Positions 1 through 5,402 of a DNA stretch of 5,417 nucleotides are shown piece by piece (within the stretch, counting starts at the first letter, position 1; each line of letters opens with the position of its first letter). The DNA comes from an uncultured Ellagibacter sp. (lineage in GTDB: Bacteria > Actinomycetota > Coriobacteriia > Coriobacteriales > Eggerthellaceae): assembly GCA_934661105.1 (NCBI GenBank), contig CAKUIV010000128.1:1-5417 (forward strand). The letters run 5' to 3'. The position numbers and the translations under genes are program-made. The notes below the pieces were generated by a model, which was given only the letters and a program-made list of their open reading frames with translations, was not told the origin of the DNA and ran no database searches.

Positions 1-25
1 GCACAGGCATAACACGTCACCGCAG

Positions 26-70
26 AGGCGGGTTGATTTGCCGAAAGGCATTTCAGCCCGCCTTTTTCTT
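26..70 (+). terminator. Intrinsic terminator of an upstream plus-strand gene
   Basis: The arm 27-36 pairs with 53-62 over ten base pairs (one G-U wobble, 33 with 56). After a two-by-two T/T internal loop, TGCC (39-42) pairs with GGCA (47-50) and closes a GAAA tetraloop. A run of five T (63-67), then CTT, follows at once on the plus strand. No T run lies on the other side, so it works in the plus direction only. It would end a gene lying off the left edge. One frame reads GCA CAG GCA TAA at 1-12 and could be that gene's last codons, but four codons are too few to claim it. Confidence 0.9.
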
Positions 71-73
71 CCC

Positions 74-79
74 GATAAT
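74..79 (+). promoter_or_regulatory. Possible -10 element for the MATE gene
   Basis: GATAAT matches the TATAAT consensus at five of six positions and lies just after the upstream terminator, about 41 nt before the start codon. No good -35 is seen: the hexamer 17 bp upstream (TTTCAG, 51-56) falls in the terminator stem and matches TTGACA poorly. A separate promoter here is likely because the preceding transcript should stop at about 67, but the exact element is a weak guess. Confidence 0.3.
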
Positions 80-120
80 GAAACAGGTGGAAGCTAAGCA
101 TGCGAACGTGAAGGCACTTC

Positions 121-1593
121 ATGAACGAACCAGGAAAACCCGCAGAATCGAATCCGAACGGAAAGCCGGACGAAGCCGCGAAGGCGCGCGCACGGCAAAC
201 CGATCGCCTTGGAACCGAGCGCATCGGCAAGCTGCTGCTCGAATTTTCCATCCCCGCGATCGTGAGCATGGTGTTCAATACGCTTTACAACGTGGTCGAC
301 ACGGTGTTTCTCGGGCAGGCGTACGCCGACGGATCGGGCGTCGCCGTCACCACGCTCGCGCTGCCCGTCATGACGATTCTCATGGGCTTTTCGATGGTTG
401 CCGGCCAAGGCGGAAACGCGCTTGCCGCAATTCAGCTCGGCGAGGGTAAAAAAGACCAGGTGGAAAAGACCCTCGGCAACTCTGCACTACTTCTCGTGGG
501 CATTGCCGCCGTCATCGCCATCTTGGCCGGCGCGTTGATCGACCCCATACTCGCCGGCATCGGCACCACCGACGAGCTTTGGGACAAAACGAAGACGTTC
601 ATCCAGATCATCTGCTTCGGCTTCGTGTTCCAATCGCTCGGCATGGGACTCAACAACTTCCTGCGCACGGCGGGCAAACCGAACCTGGCACTCGGCACCA
701 TGATGTTCGGCACGGTGATGTGCATCATCTTCAACTACGCGTTCGTCATCGTTTTAGGGTTCGGCGTGGCAGGCAGCGCAAGTGCGACCATTCTGGGACA
801 GGCGTGCGGCATGATTCCCGTTTTGTGGCACTTTTCCTTCAGCAAGAACGCGTCTTTTCGCCTGCGCCTTCGCTGTTGCGCGCCCGATTTCGGGCTCATG
901 GGGAACATTCTCACCCTCGGCGTCGCCTCATTCGTGATGCAAGTCGCCGCAACGCTCGTCGGCATCGTGCTGAACCACGTGGTGAACTTCTATGGCGCGA
1001 CCGACCCCATCGGCACCACGGCAGCACTCGCCGCGATCGGCGTCGCGCAGAAGGCGACAAGCTTCGCCTTCACACCGCTCATCGGCCTTATCATGGGTGC
1101 CCAACCCATCATCGGGTTCAACTACGGCGCGAAGCTGTGGCAACGTGTTCTCGACACGCTGAAATGGGCGAGCATCGTCGGCGCGTGCATCGGAGGATTC
1201 TTCTTCGCCCTGGCGCAGATCGTTCCCGTGCCGATCGTGAGCCTGTTCGGCACAAGCGGCGACCTGGAAGAGTTCGCCGTGTTCGCCCTGCGCGTGTACG
1301 TCGTTTTCCTCGCACCCGTCGGGTTCCAGATCGTCGGGTCGAGCTACTTCCAATCAAGCGGGCAACCTTTGAAGGCAGCCATCCTGGAAATGACGCGACA
1401 GATCATCTTCCTCATACCGCTGTACTTGTTCTTGCCGCATGCCCTGACGGCGATCTTCGGGCTCGCGGGACTTCAGGGAGTCATTATCTGCGTACCGGTG
1501 TCCGACGCGCTTTCAGTCTGTGTGACCAGCTGCTTCGTCGCGAAAGAAGTGCGTAAGCTCCGTCGTTTGCGCGACGGCGGCGAAATCTCGTAA
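121..1593 (+). CDS. MATE family efflux transporter, MepA-like
   Basis: This 490-residue protein has the length and twelve-helix character of MATE (multidrug and toxic compound extrusion) carriers. They export cationic drugs and metabolites across the cytoplasmic membrane in exchange for Na+ or H+. The first 30 residues are hydrophilic. The first membrane segment follows, with the typical PAIVSMVFNTLYNVVD stretch (45-60). Other signs are GQGGNA (95-100), NNFLRTAGKPNLA (178-190), its second-half counterpart YFQSSGQPLKA (409-419), and GAQPIIGFNYGAK (326-338), which is typical of the MepA/DinF-like branch. The carboxy end is basic (KEVRKLRRLR), as expected for a cytosolic tail. The ATG is preceded by AAGG (111-114) six bases away, and an in-frame TGA at 109-111 excludes an earlier start. 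It appears to be a single-gene unit between two terminators, with no adjacent regulator in the window. The family call is secure; the substrate cannot be read from the sequence. Confidence 0.95.
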   Translation: MNEPGKPAESNPNGKPDEAAKARARQTDRLGTERIGKLLLEFSIPAIVSMVFNTLYNVVDTVFLGQAYADGSGVAVTTLALPVMTILMGFSMVAGQGGNALAAIQLGEGKKDQVEKTLGNSALLLVGIAAVIAILAGALIDPILAGIGTTDELWDKTKTFIQIICFGFVFQSLGMGLNNFLRTAGKPNLALGTMMFGTVMCIIFNYAFVIVLGFGVAGSASATILGQACGMIPVLWHFSFSKNASFRLRLRCCAPDFGLMGNILTLGVASFVMQVAATLVGIVLNHVVNFYGATDPIGTTAALAAIGVAQKATSFAFTPLIGLIMGAQPIIGFNYGAKLWQRVLDTLKWASIVGACIGGFFFALAQIVPVPIVSLFGTSGDLEEFAVFALRVYVVFLAPVGFQIVGSSYFQSSGQPLKAAILEMTRQIIFLIPLYLFLPHALTAIFGLAGLQGVIICVPVSDALSVCVTSCFVAKEVRKLRRLRDGGEIS

Positions 1594-1596
1594 CGA

Positions 1597-1634
1597 ACAA
1601 GGGGTGCGATGCCCGAAGGCGCCGCACCCCTTGT
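1597..1634. terminator. Hairpin between convergent genes, probably a two-way terminator
   Basis: A perfect 12-bp stem (1597-1608 with 1623-1634) is extended by a short inner GCC/GGC helix closing a CGAA loop (1614-1617). It begins three bases after the MATE stop codon and lies 54 bases past the minus-strand kinase stop at 1688. Neither side has a classic T run: the plus side reads TTGTCTCT and later TTCTTTT (1646-1652), and the minus side reads TTGTTCGTT. Position and stem strength suggest it ends both convergent transcripts. Confidence 0.75.
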
Positions 1635-1687
1635 CTCTGCCGACGTTCTTTTGAATTTCCCCACCAAAGCCGAAGCTTGGCGTGCGT

Positions 1688-2215
1688 TTACGCTTCGGGA
1701 ACGACGCCTTTGAGCGCATCTGCGACTTTGCGCGCCGCAGCCGTAATGGAAAGGTCGTCGACGTTCACCGAGATCTCGGCGTACTTCTCATAGAGCGGCT
1801 TGCGCTCGTCGTAGAGGTCGCGCAAGCTCATGCCCACGCCGTTTTTCAGGACGACGCCGCGTTCCTGCAGGTCGGACAAGCGATGCTTCAGCTCGTCGTA
1901 GGAAATCTGCAGATACACGATGTGGCCGATTTCCGACAGATGGCGCATCGCCTCGTCGGAGTAGACAGCCGACCCGCCCGTCGCCACGACAGAGCGCTCT
2001 GCCTCAAGGTCGCTCAAAACCTGATTCTCAACGGCGATGAACCCTTCGGGGCCGCATGCGTCGAGCAGCTTCTGCAGCGTTTTGTCGCACTGGTTCTGGA
2101 TAACCAAGTCGGCGTCGATGAAGTTGTAGCCGACGATTTTCGCAAGGACGATGCCAAGCGTCGACTTGCCGGCGCCCGGCATGCCGATCAGGACGATGTT
2201 GTTTTTCTCCGACAT
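1688..2215 (-). CDS. Shikimate kinase family protein (AroK-like P-loop kinase)
   Basis: The 175-residue length is typical of AroK/AroL, which phosphorylate shikimate at the 3-hydroxyl with ATP in the chorismate pathway in the cytosol. The Walker A loop GMPGAGKST is at residues 11-19. FIDAD (32-36) matches the DxD motif that binds Mg2+ and shikimate. ATGGSAVY (78-85) matches the ATGGG region, and ERKPLYEKYA (137-146) carries the Arg before PLY. Two features differ from biochemically known AroK: the substrate-binding Arg of the FR-x-x-E motif is Ile60 (FIAVE), and GGG is GGS (80-82). The lid (about 111-131) also lacks the usual RPLL. I therefore call the family firmly but leave the substrate open and give no gene symbol. 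The ATG is preceded by AAGGAG (2221-2226) with five bases between. It is the last gene of a minus-strand unit and overlaps the end of the EamA gene by 28 nt. Confidence 0.85.
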   Translation of the reverse strand: MSEKNNIVLIGMPGAGKSTLGIVLAKIVGYNFIDADLVIQNQCDKTLQKLLDACGPEGFIAVENQVLSDLEAERSVVATGGSAVYSDEAMRHLSEIGHIVYLQISYDELKHRLSDLQERGVVLKNGVGMSLRDLYDERKPLYEKYAEISVNVDDLSITAAARKVADALKGVVPEA

Positions 2216-3099
2216 GGTCTCTCCTTCAACGGTAGCGTTTCGCTGATTACTATAGCAGCAAAGATAAGGACAAAGCCTACGACAAGGCGCAACGTCATCT
2301 GCTCGCCATAGAGCAGGATGGAAAACAGCACGCCGAAGACCGATTCAAGGCTCAAAAGAAGGGACGCCTGGGCGGGGGGCACGTGGGCAAGCGAGACGTT
2401 CTGGATTCCGAACGCCACGACCGATGCGAACACCGCGAGGAACAGAATCTGGCCGATAACGCTCGGCGTGAACGCCCCCATCCCGGGAAACGCCTCCGTC
2501 GCGGCACCCGTCGCAAGGCCAAGCAGACCCTCGGCAACGAATTGGAACACCGTGAGCACGAGCGCGTCGCACGTTTGCGAGAATTTCGACACGAGCACGA
2601 TATGAACGGCGAACACGACGGCGCAACCGAGCGTGAGGCCCTCTCCCAACCCGACCGAAAACGTCTCGCCCGATCCGCTGACCGACACGAGCCAGATGCC
2701 CGCTATGGCGAGAACCGCCGCGCCGACGTTGAAGATCGTGGGGCGCTTACGAGCCACGACCCACCAGGCAAACGGCACGATGACGCAATACGTTGCGGTT
2801 AGAAACGCGTTGATGCCGGGCGTGGTGTGCTGAAGGCCAAGCGTCTGAAGCCAAAAAGCAAGGAAGTCAAAGACGCCCAGGATAGCGCCGTATGCGAGCG
2901 CGCGGCAAGAGAAATGCCGCTTCACGCGCCGCGCAAGCACGACGAGCAAGAGAACGCCCGCAAGCGTGAATCTGATTCCCAAAAGCCATGCCGGGGGAAG
3001 CACCTCCACCGCATCTTTCATGACGACGAAGCTGAAACCCCAGATGATCGTCGCCACCACGATGAGCGCCTTATAACCCCACGCGGGAATGCGTGCCAT
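2188..3099 (-). CDS. EamA/DMT superfamily transporter (RhaT/YdcZ-type permease)
   Basis: This 303-residue protein has ten predicted membrane segments arranged as two EamA repeats, the usual build of drug/metabolite transporters that move amino acids, nucleobases or other small metabolites across the cytoplasmic membrane. Family marks include the IIWGFSFVVMKDA stretch of the first helix (18-30), GIRFTLAG (41-48), and the second-repeat signature QASLLLSLESVFGVLFSILLYGE (244-266; Glu252 and Glu266). The carboxy tail LKERPCRRKTTSS is basic and hydrophilic. It is encoded where the kinase gene begins, so the two genes share 28 nt in different frames. A modest AGGG (3109-3112) lies nine bases before the ATG. 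The gene follows the terminator of the DUF2207 gene, so it needs its own promoter or read-through; I see no convincing -35/-10 pair. Direction and substrate of transport are unknown. Confidence 0.92.
   Translation of the reverse strand: MARIPAWGYKALIVVATIIWGFSFVVMKDAVEVLPPAWLLGIRFTLAGVLLLVVLARRVKRHFSCRALAYGAILGVFDFLAFWLQTLGLQHTTPGINAFLTATYCVIVPFAWWVVARKRPTIFNVGAAVLAIAGIWLVSVSGSGETFSVGLGEGLTLGCAVVFAVHIVLVSKFSQTCDALVLTVFQFVAEGLLGLATGAATEAFPGMGAFTPSVIGQILFLAVFASVVAFGIQNVSLAHVPPAQASLLLSLESVFGVLFSILLYGEQMTLRLVVGFVLIFAAIVISETLPLKERPCRRKTTSS
2221..2226 (-). promoter_or_regulatory. Ribosome binding site of the kinase gene, inside the EamA coding region
   Basis: AAGGAG on the minus strand lies five bases before the kinase ATG (2215-2213). 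It is embedded in the last codons of the EamA gene, which stops only at 2188. It supports the ATG at 2215 as the real start and implies that ribosomes finishing EamA pass directly over this site, which suits translational coupling. Confidence 0.8.
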
Positions 3100-3134
3100 G
3101 CCGTGAATCCCTGACCTTTCTTTTTACGCGAGGG

Positions 3135-3168
3135 AAAACGAGAGCCCGCTTTTCCGGCGGGCCCTCGT
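3135..3168 (-). terminator. Intrinsic terminator of the DUF2207 gene
   Basis: Arms 3157-3168 and 3138-3149 form a 12-bp GC-rich stem with one G-U wobble and a seven-base loop (3150-3156). On the minus strand it is followed by TTTT (3138-3135, the first T shared with the stem) and then CCCT. It lies 20 nt after the DUF2207 stop codon and 36 nt before the EamA start. The T run is short, so some read-through into EamA is possible. Confidence 0.8.
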
Positions 3169-3188
3169 GCTTTCGCGTTTTTCGCTTG

Positions 3189-5123
3189 CTAGTTTCTGCC
3201 GAAGCCGCCGCCCGTCGCGCCGGCTTCCTCGAGACGCGCCTTTTCCTCGCGTGCGGCCGCAAGCGAGGCGATAAGGCGATCGTTTATCGCAGAAGCGCAG
3301 GCCAAGCGCTTGACGCGCGCGAGCGCCGACTGCGACTTCGTCTCATACCAGGCTTTCCATGCTAACGGCTGGTTCACCCCCTTGATGGCGACGGCGCGAT
3401 CGGCCACCCCGAATTCGTAGGCGAACGGCAAAAGCTCGCCCCACTCAGCCTCGGTAAGGCTTGTCGCCTCGCGGGAGGCGGGCATATCGCGCAGCCAGTT
3501 GCGCAGCCCCTTGCAGCGGGAAACGAGATTGTTGCCGACTTCGGTTCGGCGCGGCAGATAGTTCGCGATCATCGCGAGAACGGCCGCCGTCGGAAGCATG
3601 ATGGCGAGCGCAATCGGGTTCCCCATCGCCAGGCACGCAACGATTCCCACAAGGGCGACAACAAGGGCAACGACGAGCACAACCTTCTGAAGACGCTTTC
3701 CTTCGGGCTCGAAGAAATCGCGTTCGGCGCAGAGGCGGCTCAGTTGATCTTGCCATGCCTTCATCCCATCGATGAAGGCATCGGGGCGATCGACCGCCGC
3801 AGCCTCGATATCTTCAAGCGTAAGCGCATCTCCGAGCGCGCTGCGCCCCATGACGAGCTCGAGCGCCGACGATTCAAGCGGCGTAAGCTCGCCCGTCGGC
3901 GCACCGAACGCCACCGAGAAACGCCAGGTGGGAGATTCGCCGTCAAGCGGCTCGATCGCGATCACGCCCTTATGGGCAAGGCGCATGATCGTCGCCGTCA
4001 AATCGCGCATGTCCTCATGGTTCCATCGCCACAGCCGCCCAGCAACGGCCGGCTCGAGCCCTGCTTCGGGAACTTCGCGATAGTATCCGCCTGTGAAGTC
4101 GGAGGCGTGTTCCTTGCCGAAGCGAAGATACAGCGCCGTCGCCACGATAAGCAGCAGCGCGCACAGGGCGCACAAGACAGCGAACACGGTATACACGCTC
4201 TGAATCTGGAAGCTCCAGGAATCGGTCCACGTTCTCTCTTCCGCAACGGCGTAGTCCAAACGCGCCGTCGCGCGGTTGGCGAGCATCTTCTTACCGTCGA
4301 GGTGAGTAAGCCACGAGGGAGGGAACAGCACATGGGCCGTTGCGTACTGCCCCGCCCGAACCACGTCATCGTGGAGCGTGACCGTTCCAGCCGAGTCAAC
4401 CGACACCGTGCCGTCCTTCGGGCCGTGCCCCCATGCGCGCACGGTGTCATTCGGCGTGACGACCTCGCCTTGCGCAACGGGCAGCGATATCGTCGCCGTC
4501 ACATCCTCCGATGCGACGGGCCAGTCGAGTGCCACGTAGGTCCAGTACGCTTCGGAGATGTCTTTGTAGGCAACGACCGCGTTCTCGATAACGTAGTCGA
4601 GTTCGATCACCACGCGTTCGTCGGAAACCTGAGGGAACACGTAAAGCTTGTTTTTCGCGCCGTCGTAAGAATAGGCCGCACTATCAGGACCACCGCCGTC
4701 GCGCCACTTCGTCGAAAACGAAGTGCTCGCAAGCGTCGCCCAATCGCCCACGACGTTTCCCGCCTCGTCAACCGATGCCACACGCACCCCGCCGACTTTA
4801 ACCGAGGCGGTAGAAGAAAGACCCGTGAAAGCCCAGATGACCGCTTCCGAATCGCCGGTGAACTCGAAAACCCTATCCTCCGTCGCCCGATACGACCCAT
4901 CGGTTTCAACCTGCATGGAAATATCGGTTTTCGGGCAGGTGTAGGAAGAGGACGCGAACGCCCGCTGAGGAAAAGAAGCAGAAAGGGCGAATGCAAGGCA
5001 ACATGCAAGGATCGCGCACGCAACGCCGATTGCCGCAAACCGCTTCGGATTCGACGGGTCGGCACACGACACTGCGCATATGCGGCCATCGGCCGCTCGC
5101 CGGCATCCTCTCATTTTTCCCAC
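3189..5123 (-). CDS. DUF2207 domain-containing predicted membrane protein
   Basis: This is a 644-residue protein of the DUF2207 family, whose function is not established. A basic amino end is followed by a hydrophobic stretch (about 29-49) and an AFA (55-57) signal-peptidase-like site, so residues from about 58 to 309 should lie outside the membrane. This part opens with the family's ISMQVETDGSYRATEDRVFEF-type strand region (68-88). One membrane helix follows (about 310-331), then the conserved YYREVPEAGLEPAVAG region (347-362), DLTATIMRLAHKGVIAI (374-390), two closely spaced helices (about 478-500 and 503-521) and a cytosolic carboxy domain with AWKAWYE (588-594). The end is only GATGGGFGRN, without the long glycine run common in this family. 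The start is GTG at 5123, chosen because AAGGAG (5131-5136) is seven bases away; an in-frame ATG at 5114 is spaced less well. The gene is monocistronic or weakly linked to EamA, and a tRNA-Ser gene diverges from it. Confidence 0.9.
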   Translation of the reverse strand: MGKMRGCRRAADGRICAVSCADPSNPKRFAAIGVACAILACCLAFALSASFPQRAFASSSYTCPKTDISMQVETDGSYRATEDRVFEFTGDSEAVIWAFTGLSSTASVKVGGVRVASVDEAGNVVGDWATLASTSFSTKWRDGGGPDSAAYSYDGAKNKLYVFPQVSDERVVIELDYVIENAVVAYKDISEAYWTYVALDWPVASEDVTATISLPVAQGEVVTPNDTVRAWGHGPKDGTVSVDSAGTVTLHDDVVRAGQYATAHVLFPPSWLTHLDGKKMLANRATARLDYAVAEERTWTDSWSFQIQSVYTVFAVLCALCALLLIVATALYLRFGKEHASDFTGGYYREVPEAGLEPAVAGRLWRWNHEDMRDLTATIMRLAHKGVIAIEPLDGESPTWRFSVAFGAPTGELTPLESSALELVMGRSALGDALTLEDIEAAAVDRPDAFIDGMKAWQDQLSRLCAERDFFEPEGKRLQKVVLVVALVVALVGIVACLAMGNPIALAIMLPTAAVLAMIANYLPRRTEVGNNLVSRCKGLRNWLRDMPASREATSLTEAEWGELLPFAYEFGVADRAVAIKGVNQPLAWKAWYETKSQSALARVKRLACASAINDRLIASLAAAREEKARLEEAGATGGGFGRN

Positions 5124-5130
5124 CAGTTAG

Positions 5131-5136
5131 CTCCTT
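5131..5136 (-). promoter_or_regulatory. Ribosome binding site selecting a GTG start for the DUF2207 gene
   Basis: AAGGAG on the minus strand is seven bases before GTG (5123-5121) and sixteen before the next in-frame ATG (5114-5112). The spacing favours the GTG, which adds three residues (fMet-Gly-Lys) to the amino end. Confidence 0.75.
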
Positions 5137-5163
5137 GCATCTTTTTACCGTTCACGGTATCAT
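5135..5163 (+). promoter_or_regulatory. Probable promoter of tRNA-Ser(GCU)
   Basis: TTGCAT (5135-5140) as -35, a 17-bp gap and TATCAT (5158-5163) as -10 give a predicted start near 5170, leaving a leader of about 17 nt before the mature tRNA end at 5187. The -10 matches at five of six positions and the -35 at three of six. The spacing is ideal, and a promoter must exist near here because the gene to the left is on the other strand. Confidence 0.5.
5146..5159. repeat. Small inverted repeat between divergent promoters, possible operator
   Basis: TACCGT (5146-5151) and ACGGTA (5154-5159) form a perfect inverted repeat with a two-base spacer. It lies between the -35 and -10 of the tRNA promoter and at the predicted start of the DUF2207 transcript, where a bound protein could affect both. 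A repeat of this size can occur by chance in a window of this length, so only its position is suggestive. Confidence 0.3.
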
Positions 5164-5167
5164 AGCA
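5159..5167 (-). promoter_or_regulatory. Probable extended -10 promoter of the DUF2207 gene
   Basis: On the minus strand TGC-TATGAT (5167-5159) has the TG of an extended -10 and matches TATAAT at five of six positions. It would start transcription near 5152, about 28 nt before the GTG. No good -35 is seen, as is common for extended -10 promoters. It occupies the same bases as the -10 of the divergent tRNA promoter. A perfect TATAAT at 5183-5178 on this strand is an alternative, but its -35 would lie in the tRNA gene and none is visible. Confidence 0.4.
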
Positions 5168-5186
5168 AACCGCACCTATTATAAGT

Positions 5187-5277
5187 GGAGAAGTGACCGA
5201 GAGGCCGAAGGTGCTCGCCTGCTAAGTGAGTATGCCCCAAAAGGGCATCTAGGGTTCGAATCCCTACTTCTCCGCCA
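5187..5277 (+). tRNA. tRNA-Ser(GCU), CCA end encoded
   Basis: The class II cloverleaf is complete. The acceptor stem is 5187-5193 with 5267-5273, with discriminator G5274 and an encoded CCA at 5275-5277. The D arm spans about 5196-5213. The anticodon stem CTCGC/GTGAG (5214-5218 with 5226-5230) encloses CTGCTAA with anticodon GCT at 5221-5223, which reads the serine codons AGC and AGU. The long variable arm (5232-5237 with 5243-5248) is typical of serine tRNAs. The T arm TAGGG/CCCTA (5250-5254 with 5262-5266) has the TTCGAAT loop. It is followed by a terminator, so it is a single-gene transcript. Serine tRNA genes are frequent integration targets for mobile elements, which bears on the odd sequence downstream. 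Confidence 0.97.
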
Positions 5278-5287
5278 CTGAAACAAC

Positions 5288-5313
5288 AGCCCTCGCGACC
5301 GCGGGGGCTTTTT
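5288..5313 (+). terminator. Intrinsic terminator of the tRNA-Ser gene
   Basis: AGCCCTCGC (5288-5296) pairs with GCGGGGGCT (5301-5309) with one T-G wobble and a GACC loop. A run of five T (5309-5313) follows. It starts eleven bases after the CCA end, the usual place for a tRNA terminator. Confidence 0.92.
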
Positions 5314-5320
5314 CGTGTCC

Positions 5321-5379
5321 GGGGAACTCGCAAAGGATTCGAACCGTTGATCAACAGCCCAGTGAGCTGTTGATTCCCC
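5321..5379. other. Structured noncoding segment resembling an incomplete tRNA (three-way junction)
   Basis: GGGGAA (5321-5326) can pair with TTCCCC (5374-5379). Inside lie two hairpins: AAAGG/CCGTT around a seven-base loop (5332-5348, one mismatch) and a nine-base stem, 5350-5358 with 5366-5374, around seven bases. The outer helix and the nine-base stem share base 5374, so the fold is slightly overdrawn. Read on the minus strand, the first hairpin contains GGTTCGAATCC, identical to the T-arm core of the tRNA-Ser gene (5253-5263). A 7-bp acceptor-like helix is possible on that strand, but there is no CCA, no complete set of arms, and four bases separate the T-like arm from the acceptor. It may be a decayed tRNA, an integration scar or a structured leader for a gene off the right edge. 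The pairings are seen; the role is unknown. Confidence 0.4.
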
Positions 5380-5384
5380 TTCTA

Positions 5385-5402
5385 TGCGCCCGAGCGGGCG
5401 CA
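5385..5402. repeat. GC-rich palindrome near the right edge
   Basis: TGCGCCCG (5385-5392) and CGGGCGCA (5395-5402) form a perfect inverted repeat with only two bases between. As RNA it would be a 7-bp stem with a GAGC loop. No T run follows on either strand, so it is not an obvious intrinsic terminator. CGGGC (5395-5399) could instead pair with GCCCG (5407-5411). The window ends six bases later, so its gene context is not visible. Confidence 0.45.

Noticed and set aside
579..1556. A 325-codon open frame on the plus strand within the MATE gene
   Set aside because: It has Arg/His-rich low-complexity composition in an alternate frame of a clear transporter gene, and no ribosome binding site supports it.
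1664..1680. Small hairpin CCAAAGC/GCTTGG as a terminator of the kinase gene
   Set aside because: The stem is short with a bulge, and no T run follows on the minus strand. The much stronger hairpin at 1597-1634 is the better candidate.
5112..5114. ATG at 5114 as the start of the DUF2207 gene
   Set aside because: It is sixteen bases from AAGGAG, whereas the GTG at 5123 is seven bases away, which is the better spacing.
3744..5165. A 473-codon open frame on the plus strand opposite the DUF2207 gene
   Set aside because: The predicted protein is very rich in Arg and His with no recognisable domain or hydrophobic pattern. It mirrors the high-GC codon bias of the well-supported minus-strand gene, and it runs through that gene's promoter region.
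5160..5354. A 64-codon open frame on the minus strand across the tRNA and its terminator
   Set aside because: It is antisense to a complete tRNA-Ser gene. Its peptide (for example GEVGIRTLDALLGHT) is the familiar false protein produced by translating tRNA antisense sequence.
5321..5379. A genuine minus-strand tRNA gene
   Set aside because: An acceptor-like helix and a T-loop motif exist, but the full set of arms, the CCA, a U before the anticodon position, and direct stacking of the T arm on the acceptor are missing. It is recorded as a structured segment instead.
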